Shown one piece after another: positions 1-12,879 of a stretch of DNA of 64,000 bases. The notes below the pieces were generated by a model. That model made no database searches and was not told where the DNA came from. It saw only the letters and a list, made by a program, of their open reading frames with translations. Source of the stretch: Talpa occidentalis (Eukaryota; Chordata; Mammalia; Eulipotyphla; Talpidae); NCBI RefSeq assembly GCF_014898055.3, contig NW_023601212.1:32104329-32168328 (forward strand), given 5' to 3'. The position numbers and the translations under genes are program-made. Numbering within the stretch: the stretch's first letter is position 1; the number at the start of each line of letters is the position of its first letter.

Positions 1-24
1 GGAGTCTTGCCTTTTTAATCCTAG

Positions 25-2232
25 TTGGTTACTCCAGGATCCAAACATGAAGCTGAGAACAACTTACAAGGGCTTCACTAAAGCAATGAATAACTATTTT
101 GATAAGCTGATTCCTAGGATAAAATCACTCCAGGTAAAACCCAGTTCCCCATCTCTGAAACCAAGGGAAACAATTACCTGAATTGCTTTTCTAGATTGGG
201 ACAACTTTCTATTACTCAGAAACAGGAAGCATATGTATCAGCTAAGTCAAATTCCTTATTTAAAAAATATCAGATTTTTATGTCCTGATTTTCTGTCTAT
301 CCCCACTACCTACATGCCTTTTTTTCCTGTCAGTATTCCAGGAACTGCACTCTGTATGTTTTTGTTTTATTTATTTGCTCTCCATCACCATAAATGGGGA
401 ATTAATGATAGTTCTTGAAATGTCTTGTTATTCCTTTACAAATAATAGACTATATGGATGATGTTAGGTCAGTGATTTTTTTTTTAGAAGTTACAATGTT
501 TGATTTCTTATATACCTCTCCTGAAATAAAACCATGGTGTTATTTATACTCATTAAGTAGATATAGTGTCCCTTTTTATTTCTAAAATGCTTAGGAAAGA
601 GGACCAGGAAGAAAATGAGTAGAGGAAAGGAAGAAATATGTAATATCTAGGTATCAAGCTTTGCACTGGGCAATTAATATTTACCTACCATAATCATTTG
701 AAGATGCTATTGTAGATTAAGTGGAGGCAATGACAGGCCCCTGTATGGTCAGGAGAGGACTTTCACAAGGTGTGAATTACTAGGCATAGAATTGGTTCTT
801 AACATGGGTATCCAGAGTTAATTAGACTCAGGGAAACCAGTAATGTACCTAATATATATGTAGAGAAGCAGATTGTGAAAATCCAGCCTTCACCCCTTGT
901 AGTCTCATTCTCAAACTCATCTCCCTAATCCTCAGTTCAAAAATGGAGGCCCCATCATCGCTGTGCAGATCGAGAATGAATATGGTTCATATAATATGGA
1001 TAAAAGATACTTGCGGTATGTTCAAAAGGTAAGTGCTCCTTTAGTTTTCCTCCATATTTACATATTTCCCTTTCTCACTTTGTCAGTTTGTGGAGTTATG
1101 GTTTGCATGATATTATGTGATATGAAGATGGTCCAATTTAGTTTATTCATGATTTTACATTCTAGAGAATAAACTGGAAAACTACCTATAAAACTCTAAT
1201 GTAAGGCAAAGGATGATGTTCAGATATTTTTCCTTTCTGAATTTTATAGCTCTCTTTTAACTTGTGTTTATATAATACATACTTTTCTGTCCTTTTACTT
1301 TCAAAATTTCTGTATCCACCCATTTCAGATACATACCTTGTAAGCAGTATATAATCAGAATTTATTTTTTAACCTATTATGAAATTCTTGTCTTTTAAAT
1401 GAGATATTTGGTTTCTTTACATTTAATATAATTATTGATATTTGTGTTTAAATCTATCGTTTTATTATTTTCTTTCTATTTGTCTGGTTGTTATAGGACC
1501 AGACAGTGAACTGGTCCTTTTTTCTCTCTCTTTTCTTCTTTTGAATTGATTATTTTTTATTGTTATACTAATTTATACTTTTATTTTTATATTTTATTTT
1601 CCATTTCCCCACTCTGCTGGCTCATTAGACATCTTTCACTTTTCTTTTAGAATTGGCCATAGAAATGACAGAATATATCCTTGAATTATTAGTGTTCATT
1701 ATAAAGTAATATGTTTGCCAACTCCAGGGTAAAGAAAATACCCAAGAAAAATTTAATTGCATTTTTCTCCCTTCTATTTTAAGTACTATTGTTGTCATTT
1801 CTTTTAATGCCCAAGACATTAATTTTATTATATAATTATTTAGATTTACCCACAAAATCTGCTTTTTGTTGCTTTTCTCCCATTCTGCATCACTGAGCTT
1901 TTTCTTCCTTACCATTTTCCTCTCCCCGAAGAATTTTTTTGTATTTTCTTTATAAATATAGGTATGCTATTAACAAATTCTTTCACTTTTTGTTTGTCTG
2001 AAAATGTCTAGTTTGCCATAATTCCCTCCCCCCCAAGTTATGTTTATTGACGTAAAGTAGGTTAACATCATTGTATCTCCTCTAGGAGTTACAGTTTCAA
2101 ATATCTACTAATATACTAATGGCCCAGCCTGTCCGCCACCAGTGCCCCAACAATCCTTTATGTTCTATCAGGACTCTTTCCTTCGCCACCCCTACCACAC
2201 TCTGTAACAGTGCTGAAGGACAGAAGAGGAGA

Positions 2233-2267
<35 letters not shown>

Positions 2268-5200
2268 ACACACACATCAATACATAGTACATACAATGGA
2301 TTCAGCTATAAAAAAGTGTGAACTCCTGCCATTTGTGCTAGCACTGATGGACCTGAAGAGGATAATGCTAAGCAAAATAAGACCTTTTTTCCTATTCATC
2401 AGTTCCAGTTCAGTACTTTTATTGCCATCACTTTTTTCAGAGAAAAGCAATCCCACAAGACCAGGAACAGTTTTTTTTTTTTTTTTTTTTAACTTCACTG
2501 AATTTCTCCACAGGCCCTGGTGAAGAGAGGGATTGAAGTGCTGTTCATGACTGCAGATGGTGGACAAGAGCTGTCAAATGGCCACTTGAAAAATGGTGCA
2601 CTTTTGGTTTTGCCCTATATCTTCTACTAGTTAAGTCTGAAATAGAGCTGGAATCCCTTTGAAGTGTTCCCATTTCCCATGCATGTGTCCCCATAGTGTT
2701 TAGCTGAGTGGTGAGCACTGAGTGAAGGAGTCTGTCTGCCTACCTAGCTGCCCACCAGCCATTGCCCCAGGTATCATCAATGAGGAACACTTGCTCCATC
2801 CTCCTTCACCCTCCTCCATCCTCAGGGCCCAGAACCAGCCCAACTGGGACCAGAGTAAAGGCCATCTCTGGTGCCGATGTGCTTCCTGAGTAACTGGAAG
2901 TGGATGCAATGCCCCCTACTGAGCAACTGGAAGTGGACACAGTGTTAGACAAATAGTACCAGACCCAGCTCTCAGGGGGTAAATAAGACTAGGGAATAAA
3001 AGCAGTAGAGAAACATGGGATAGAATTATGAGGAGGAATACACAGAAGGTAATATGTGAACAAGTAGAGCCAGAGGTCAATGATTTTTGGAATTTTTAAT
3101 TCCAAACAGTTGCGTCAGGAACTTTCTCCTCTGCTGGTCTCTCTCCCAGGCTTCCTGGTGGCCCATCATCTCATTGGGGAAGAGGCAGAATAATGCTCTA
3201 AAGGAGAACTCAGGAGATCTATAGTCAAGTCTTAGGTCTTCGGTTAGTCACCTCTCTGGGCATAATTTCTTCTCTTGGATTTTGGTCAGCATAATGTGGT
3301 TTATTTTAAACACCCTTATTATTCTCTGGGTCATTCATTGCAAACACTACGTGAAGGGAGTTATTTGAAAAAACTTCATCTTGTGCATCACATACTTACA
3401 TGGTACAAGTGTAGCACCACATCTTTGTTGGTGACCATGAGCTGTCCAGCCTGAAAGTCTGGGAGGTGCAAGTGTGGGAAGAGCCAGGCCCAGCTCTCCA
3501 GTCTGAGCTGAGGGCCAGTTTTCTGCGCGCAACTTTCAGTGCTTGTAGCGAGACCTGATGAGCATTTCTTCTCCTCCACAGTGCTTTCCACTCTCCACAT
3601 GAAGGATATAAGTAAAAAAACCTATGAATCACTCTATTCAATTCAGGTAAGGACCTTAGATGGTTGGATTCCCAACAAACCAACCAACCAACCAACCAAC
3701 CTTCTAAATCACAGCAAACATTCAAAACCAGCCCTTCATTTTTCTCAGGGCCGTAGCCCCATATTGATGATGGTGTACACAGCCAGCTCTCCAGATGTGT
3801 GGGGACTGCCTCGGCATATTCCAGACTCACACAGTGAGTCCTCTTTAGTTTCTTTCTTGGGAAAAGATGACACAGATGACATTTGCCTGTGTTTTCCTCC
3901 CTGCTGATAAGTACACTTGATAGGTAAGGGCAAGACTGATAGATCTTCCAATTTTATAAGTATCAGTGAGGTTAAGTAGACACTTTGCCTACCTCTGTTC
4001 AAGTGAAATGACAACACACACAGGGCACCCCAGATGTAATGAAATTGAGATTTTAGGGTGGAAGTAAAATGTTCTCTGGCCCCAGATTATCTGCCATGTC
4101 CTTCCTAAAGAATTAACAATGGTCAATTAAGTGTAAGGCAATGTTCCTGGTGCTGGGATTTCAGGTCAACCACTGTGAGAAGTTACTGAGTACTGCAGAA
4201 ACACAGAGGTGGACCTATATTTACCTAAGATGGAGATGCACAAATATTTAACCTGTGCAGCTTGAAAGTCCCCCACGCAACTATTTACTCTGTCAGACCT
4301 TCATTCTCTCCCACTTTCTCCTTGCTTCCTACCAGTGTTAATGAAAGACTTACAAGAAATGCTAGGCCTTCAGTTCTCTGTCAACTTCTACATGTTCCAT
4401 GGTGGTACCAACTTTGGCTTTATGGGTGGAGCTAAATTTTCAGATTCCTTTTTCCCTGTGGTCACCAGCTATGGTAAGTACTTGTCATCCACAGTTGTCT
4501 CCAACCTAGGCCACTCTGCCATTTGAGACTGGGCCTCTGAAAACAATCTCCAGTACTATTACTCTACTTACCTTTATATAGGCTGGGGACTGAAGGCTTG
4601 ATATTCATTCCTTTGACAGGTCTAGAATTTATCCATCACTGCAGTCTAGACCATCTGGGACTTTGCAAGCTGAGACTTTGGTAGCTTAATCTTGTCTTTC
4701 CTCTCTGCAGACCCTTGTTCTTAGAAGTTAACTGCAGAATCAGTGACCTTGGGTCTCTGACAGCACCATGGTATTGGTTAATTAGGTCTTGTCTACACTA
4801 CAGCTCTCCCAAGAGAGCACATGAAAAGTCAAGGGTGAAAGAAAGAAAGAATGCAATCAGCATTGCAAAAGACATCGAGCCAGGGAATCTGAGTAGCTGG
4901 GCTCTCTTCCTGGTTTATTAGCTCTCCAGGGGCTGGTATGCTTGGCCTCCTATTGAAAGCCCTGGGAAGCACCAAGCTGTTTCTTAGTTTGGACTAACTA
5001 GGATTTGGCATTTTCTTGATTAATGCCTCAATTTTTCTTCGCAAAGCTGTTTTATTAAGGGTTGTTTTGCTCAATACTAAACACTCATCTCTTCCTTTGT
5101 TGAAGTTGTGACTTTCTAGGGAAAAGTGACAAATTTCTTTATGTTTTTCAGACTATGGGGGACTGCTGAAAGAGAATGGAGATTATACACCGGAGTATTT

Positions 5201-8200
5201 CACATTTCAAGAGTTTTTTAGCTCTTATCTAGGTACCCAGCATCAACCTCCTGCTGAATGCTAAGTCAGCCCCTTAGGGGTCTCTGCCCTATGAAGAGGG
5301 GAATGAGAATAGAGAATGAGGAGAGATGTTCTTTTGGGGGGATGTTCACTATGCTCTAGTTTATTTTCTCATTAGGCACCATGGTTTCCAATATGCGCAA
5401 GATACAGGGCCCACCCTGGAGTCACTCAGCAGCTAGCTTAGTCTGAGTTGCTTCTTAGAATCCTTTGTGGGACTTCTGAGAATTTACCCAGCACTATTAG
5501 ATTAAGACTGTCTTGTTTAAAATGGGGAGGAAGGAGCGGCATCTGGCTATATGCATATCTTGCTGGGCTTTAGGACAATCTGATGAGTAGCCAAAGTGTA
5601 GAACTGCTGGCCCAGTGGTAAGACTGAGGTGCCACCTTCTTTTCCAGCACAGCCTGGCACACAGCCTCAGAGCCTATAAAGTCCCACTCAATCATTGGCC
5701 ACCCTGCCTCTTTCTGGAATTGAGAAGACATGTCCTATCTGTGACCAGTTCCTTTATTCTTGGTGGCTTTGGGATGGCAGAGTACATTGTGCCCCAGGAT
5801 GGGTTGGCAGAGGGTCCTGGTATGGCCCAACCTCATGATTTTTGTTGCAGGGCTCCCCAAGACCGAACTACCAGAATCTCAGCCTAAGGTTGCATATAAG
5901 TCACTGACTGTAACACACTTCATATCACTGTGGGACATCATACCCTACCTGGAGGAGGTAAACATGTTCTCGGTATGGAAGCTTTGGAAAGCCTTTAGGC
6001 AGAAGAGAGAGGAAGGAAAGACTTAGCTCAAAGAACAGGGCGTCAATCATTAGGGAACAAAAGCAATCCTTAGCAGTTTTGGTTCCTTCTAGTTCTGAAT
6101 AAGAAAACTGGGATAAGAAAATTTAAATTTGAAGAACTGTGAACATTTCAGGATATGGGAGGTTAACTGAGACCAGATCCCCTACTTTCTGACATTGGTT
6201 AAAATGCAGGTATATTGATGGGCTCTAGAGCAATGATTTTTAAATTTACTTTGATACATTTATATATTGAAATATGCCATTATAGTGATATTTACCACAT
6301 TATATAATTATAGTACAATATTATAATAATGTGCATTAGGTCTCTATGGGCTTTTTAATGACTGTTACAAGTTTTTGCTACTAAGCACCATCCGTTTTAT
6401 CTACCCACTTCCAACCTCTGGCAAACACCATTTTACTTTCTGTTTTTTACATGATTGGCTTTTTTGGATTTCACATGTAAATAGTATCATACAGTACTAG
6501 CATTTCTCTGTCTGACTTTCCCATATGTTCAGGGTCCATGATGTCATCTCAAATAACAGAATACCCTCCTTTCTCCTGCCTGAGTAATATTCCATTGTGT
6601 ATATATGAATATTGGGAATAGTTCTGTGATAAACATGGGAGTGTGTGTAACTTCTCAAAATCCTGTTTTCAAGTCCTTTCTCTATATACTTAGAAGTAGA
6701 ATTGCTGGGTCTATGGTTGATCTATTTTTAATTTTTTGAGGAATCTTTACTTTGTTTTCCACAGTGTTGAACTAGTTTATATTCCTACCAACAGTGTAAA
6801 GGGCTCCGTGTTGATCTTATCCTCACCAGCATCTGTTCTCTCTTATTTTAATTTATGATAACCATTCGAATAGGTATGAGGTAATATCTCATTGTGTTTG
6901 TGGTTTGCATTGCCCCAATGGTTAGTGAAGTTGAGCATCTTTTATTTATTTATTTTTCAAATTTATTTATTTATTTATTTATTTTTTGTGTAGACGGTCT
7001 GGGGTGTAGGCCAGAGGTGGGGAGGGGGGGCATGATAGGATTCACCAGAGACACAGTGGGGAGCAGAACAGGTAAATTTACTGAAATACACTGCAAAGAG
7101 GAGCAGCGGCTGTGACAGGAGAGGTCTCTTGAGTCATATATAGTTTAGCTCCCTGCCCGGGGATTGAACTGAGGCGATAGCAGTGATAACACTGGGACTT
7201 AACCCCTAGGCCAATGGGGAGGCCCCTTGAGCATCTTTTATATGTCTTTTGGCCATTTTGATGTCCTCTTTGGAAAAATGTCCATTTAGTTCTTCTGCCT
7301 ATTTTTATTTTATTTTGTTTTTTAAAAAAAGATTTATTTATTTATTTATACAAGCACTGGGTACAGTCAGAAGCGCGGGAGGGTGAGAGAATTCACCAGA
7401 GCAAGAGCGGGGAACAGAACAGGCAGACTGATGAAATACACTACTGAGGGGAGCAGCAGGGCGGCAGGAGAGGTCTGCACGCCATGTGGGACCCTCGCCG
7501 GTAGCCAGGGATAAAAACAGCGCTGCAGAGACTGCGGGCAGCTTCGCAGCCCAGCGCTCAACTGCAGCGCCACCAGGGGAGGCCCCTATTTTTTTTTAAA
7601 GATTTATTTATTTATACAAGAACTGGGGTACAGGCCAGGTGTGCGGGAGGGTGAGAGGATTCACCAGAGACAGAGCAGGGAACAGAACAGGCAGACTGAC
7701 GAAATACACTGCTGAGGGGAGCAGTGAGGGAGACAGGAGAGGTCTGCATCGCCATGTGGGCATCTCCGCGGCCAGCGGGGATTGAACCAACACTGCAGAG
7801 GCTGCGGTCAGTTTCACAGCGCTGCACTCAACCCCCTGGGCCACCAGGGAGGCCCTTTCTGCCTATTTTTTTTTTTTTAGATTTATTTAATTATTTATAC
7901 AAGCACTGGGTACAGTCAGAAGTGCGGGAGGGTGAGAGAACTCACCAGAGACAGAGCAGGGAACAGAACATCTGCCTATTTTTTAATCAGATTTTTTTGT
8001 TAAGTTGCATCAGTTTTTAATGTATTTTGAATATTAACCCCTTGTCTGATGTATGGTTTGAAAAATTTTTCTCCAATTCTGTAGGATGCTTTATCACTTG
8101 TTAATTATTTCTTTTGCTGTACAAAAGCTTGGTGTTTCATGTAGCCCCAATAGTCAATTTTTCCTTTGTTGTTTGTATTTTTGGTGTCATGTTCAAACAA

Positions 8201-11200
8201 GCATTGCTAAGATTGATGAGTTTTGTACCTATGTTTTAGCATATTGCATTTAGTTGATATGTCTCTTGAGTCTCTTTAAAGATTTTTCCATCTATTTTTT
8301 AATAAAATTTGTTGAACAAGCAGAATGATTTGTAATGCAGAATTCCCTGTACTCTGGGTTTTGCTGATAAGATCCCCATTTGTAATGTCTTTATACTTCC
8401 TGCATTTTCTATGAACTGGTAGTTGGAACTGGATGCTTGTTGAGATCAGATAGAATTTTATTTTTAAATGTTTCTAAGTGTTCTGCTATACTTTTTATAC
8501 CTCATATCCCAGCACATACTGGCTGCTTGCTTCTGTTTTCATAATTGATCAGTGGGTTCAGATATTAGCCCAAATTTATCAATTTCCCATCAGTTTTTTA
8601 CCTAATGGTTTCATTGATCATTGATGATTATTCCCTATATTCATTTTTTCCCCCTTAGGCTTTCAAAATAGCTATCATTTTTAATTCTGTAATTCCTGCC
8701 ACATTTATTTTCTTGAATTCTTCTACATAGAATCACTTTCTTTCACCAACTATCTTGTTACCTAGATGTACAGAAAAGTCAGGACAAACATCAAGTATTT
8801 TCTTTTATTGAGATAATGAATTTATTCCCGCATATTCCTGAAATTTTGCTTTTGTTGTTCTTTGTTTAATTATAAACTCACAGATTTTAACATATATAGC
8901 ATGTTTTTACCCCACTATCATCATTGTTTTTTGATGTACAAATAGTCCCATCTAAACCAACAAAAGCTCCTTTATTATCTTTTAAATTGAGGTAGCATTG
9001 TTTTACAACATTGATCAGAGGTATAGGATCTCCCCCCTCAGGTGTTCCTTTAAGTCAACACCTGTGTCCTCTTGATATGATTCTAGTAGTTTTGTTATCT
9101 TCTTGACTTTTTGGTCCTCCTGGATGTTTCACGATGTGATATCCTCTGTTTCTCCAAGGAGTTCTGGTAGGCAATGTTTTTATGCTACGAAGTTTGAGAT
9201 ATTTTAAAGTAATTTTGGGAGTCAAATGATCGGGTTTGCATTTTAGAAGGATTTAGTAGCTATATATCAATTTAGTAGCTATATGGGGCTTGGATTAGAG
9301 TGGGGCCATGCTGAAAATGAGCACTGAAACCAAATAGAAGTTGAGCTTAGATAATGGGAGAGAAGAAGGATTAATAAAACTGATATTTGCAGACTCTAGT
9401 GGAGGGGGTTACTGGTTGATGGGGCTTGTTGAGGAGAAGGGAGAAGATATTGTCCATGTTTTTCACCTTTCTGATTGGATGGTTGGTGTTGCTATTTAGA
9501 AAGGAAAGAATAGTATGGGGAAGGTGGTAAATATAGCTTGGGAATATTGGGTTGGATCTTCCATGGAGAAGTCCAGTATACATGAGGGTAAATAGAGAGG
9601 GAGTGCTTTAGGCCAATGTTAGAAATGAAGAGTCATGAATAATTGTTAGGGGGAAAGGATGTCCTGAGCTAACTCCATACAGGCTTTGTGGACTCCACCC
9701 CTGCGACACTGGGAACTACAAATCTCATGATCACCAAAGGGAAGGTTTTGAGGATCTGAGGGTGGAGTTAAGCAACTAGGCTCTTGGTTTGGGTATTTAA
9801 CTGGCCAGGTGGCCGGGGTGGGGGTAGGAGGCTAGGGGGGTGGGGGTGGAGGGGGAGGGGGGAGAGGGCTTGGCCACCAGGCCTGCTAGGTTTTTTTGGC
9901 AGCTCTGTGGGTCATTGAGATTCCAGGTCAGTGGGTAGGACGCATTTACGAACTTATCTCCCTCTTTTTCTCCCAGAGTTACTCATTTCCCATTTCCCCT
10001 TCCCTTGTAAAGAAACCTTTTGTGTGTGTCTGCAGTTTAGCATTAATAAGTCCCCTTTAAGTGCTCGGGTGAGGATCCACAGTCAGGCAACCCCATTTTA
10101 TATCGGGGTTTGCCTGTAACATAATCATGGTCAGTTATACCATGGCTTGGATAATTTCTCTTCGTGAATAAAGAAAAAAGGAGAGAAGGCCAAAGATAAA
10201 CAGAATCTGGTACATCAGGAGTCTAGTCCAGGCTTTATTATGGATTGATGAAAGTCCCACAAATCATTCCCTTTTCTTGACTTCAATCTTTCCATCTTAA
10301 AAAAAAAAGAATACTTTGTTGGCAGCATATGCAGAGAAAACAAATGGCAATTTACATATGATACCTAATCATGACTGTTATTACACATTCTGTTTTCTTT
10401 ACCCCTGTCCCAAAGCTCTTGGGACCATCCCGCTGGAGAAGTGGGGTTTGGGTGTTGCTTTCTGAAATTCTTCTTTCTAGTTGGAATCTTTATCCCGTTT
10501 TTTGCTCCTTTCTCTGCCTCAGCCATTCCGGTCAGTCAAGCCAGTCACCATGGAGAACCTGAATGTGAACGGTGGGAGAGGTCAGTCCTATGGCTATATA
10601 CTTTATGAGACTGTCATCTTCAATGGAGGCTTCCTGACCTCAAGGAATCATGTTCAAGATCGGGGTCAGGTAGGGAACTGGTGGATGGGTCCTGCTAGTA
10701 AAACTCTATAGTGCTGCTAAAGTGAATGTCTAAACATAGTCAAATCTCCTTTTGACTTTCAAGAAATCATCAGTTTCTTAACCTTTGTTTCTTCAATGAT
10801 ATACTTTACATGTTACCTGCTACCAGAAGTCTAAGGTATGTAAACCTTCCCAGGGATGGTACTAACTGCACCCTATTGGAGCAGATAATATTTTAGAGAC
10901 CTGGAAAGAGCTTTGGTTATCCCTGTACTTACTGCACAGCAATCCTTGAATTTACATAGCACATTCCAGTTAGCTCTTCTCATTTAATTTTCAAAGTACC
11001 CATCTGAGATATTTATTATAAATGAGGAAATCTTAGAGAAGTTAAATGACTTTCAAAGGACATTTGATGGAGAAGCAGTAGAGCCAAGATTGAAGGTTTT
11101 ACCATCTCACTCTCAGTTAAAAGGTGCATTCTTCAGGTCTTGGAATTTTCTTTCTCTTTACTCCATCTATGCTATCTGTATTCACTTCTTCCAAGACTTT

Positions 11201-12826
11201 TTGGTGACTTTACTCCACCCTTCCTTCTCCTCAACTGCAGATTTAATTTTTCCTGTGTTTCAATCAACATTTCTCTCTCCTAGACATTCCAGTTTTTCAA
11301 ACCCAAACCATCATGTTTAAAATCATTAGCTTTTTTTTTTTACTTTTAAGATATATTTATTTATGCATACAAGAACTTGGGTATAGGCCAGAGGTACAGG
11401 AGGGGGGTGAGAGGATTCACCAGAGACAGAGTGGGGAAAAGAACAGGCAGACTGACTGAAATACACTGCTGAGGGGAGCAGTGGGCAAGTCAGGAGAGGT
11501 CTGCTATGCCATGTGGGTCACCTCCCTGGCCAGGGATCAAACTCATGCTGCAGTGGTTGCCATTAGCTTCATAGTGCTGATGCTTAACCTCTTGCACCAC
11601 CAGGGAGGCTCCTCATTAGCTTTTTAAATAAGCCTCATCCTGTTTTCCTCACATTGGTTCATGGACTCACAGTCTGAAAATGGCCCCACAGCCCCCTCCT
11701 TATTTTTCCTTCATGTCTACCTTCAACTTGCCCAGTTATGGGGCACATTATTCAGTTGGTTTTCTTTTAAAATATGGGCTGTCATTGCCTCAGAATCATC
11801 TTGGTATCTTCTACTATAGTCTGAACCTCATAAAAGAACTTCCTGTTTCAAACAGCTCAGCTTTACCCTCCTTCTTGCTAACACCCCCCGCCCCCACCCT
11901 TAAAGAGCTATCAGAGTATCTCTCCAAGGTAAAAATCCATCACATCACTCCCCACTTAGCAACCTTCCATTGATTTCCCCGTTACTTATCATCCTGTCAG
12001 TGAAACAGACTGAATTCCGCTCTTGGTTAGGACTTGTCATTCCCTTTTCTGAGCTTCCCCAGCAATCTGTGTGAAGCTCCATGGTAGCTGTTGTGAACAT
12101 TTTACCTCAGTTTTCCTCAGTGGCTGGGGCTGTGTTCTTTTAATTTTTATTATTATTTTAAAATTTATTTATTGTTATTGAAGTACATTGTTCTACATCC
12201 CTGCCAGTGTTTTGACAGTATAGAATTTCCCCTCTCAGCTGTGGTCACCATAGTCCTCCCACCACCAAACCTTGGTGACCCCTTTCCATATGGAAATACT
12301 TAGACATTCAGCGTGTGTTCAATAAATGATTATAGAATATACATACTTTACAATCAAACTTAAAATTGAGCTTAGAATATGAATTATGTCTTCTGTATAC
12401 TACAAATACTTACCTGTAGGTTTTAATTTTTCTAATTTCCCAGTCAACTCTCTTGAAAAATTGTGTTATAACTCCATTAATCTAGGGGGCAAATTATGTA
12501 TCCTCTGGCCCTATAAGGCTAGAGCAGAGAGCCTTCTGGGTGGCTTAATTTGAGACTGAAGCAAAATGGTAGATAACAGAATAGATTTACTTTGAGGTTA
12601 TCAGTAAAAGAAGATATAGTGGTGAGGGCAGCCTTTCCAGAGAAGAATCTGGGGAGACCCAGGCTGGGTCCTTTACACAGGTGAATCCATGTGGGCAAGG
12701 CAGGCAGACACTTGCTGCACCTAGACTCTACCACCCACACACCCACCTCCAACTCCTTTCCCCGCACCCCGCACTTCTCTCACAACAGTCATCATCTTCC
12801 TTCCTTTCCCCTCATTCTCTGCAGGT

Positions 12827-12879
<53 letters not shown>

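Larger units (their letters stand above)
6230..8330 (-). mobile_element. Ancient L1, minus strand, broken by four SINEs
   Basis: Old L1 3' half on the minus strand (TAATATTCCATTGTGTATAT, CCTACCAACAGTGTA, GGTTTGCATTGCCCCAATGG, TTAACCCCTTGTCTGATG blocks). The L1 resumes between SINEs at 7241-7320 and 7973-8330, so the SINEs are later insertions. It lies in a gene 1 intron. Confidence 0.75.
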
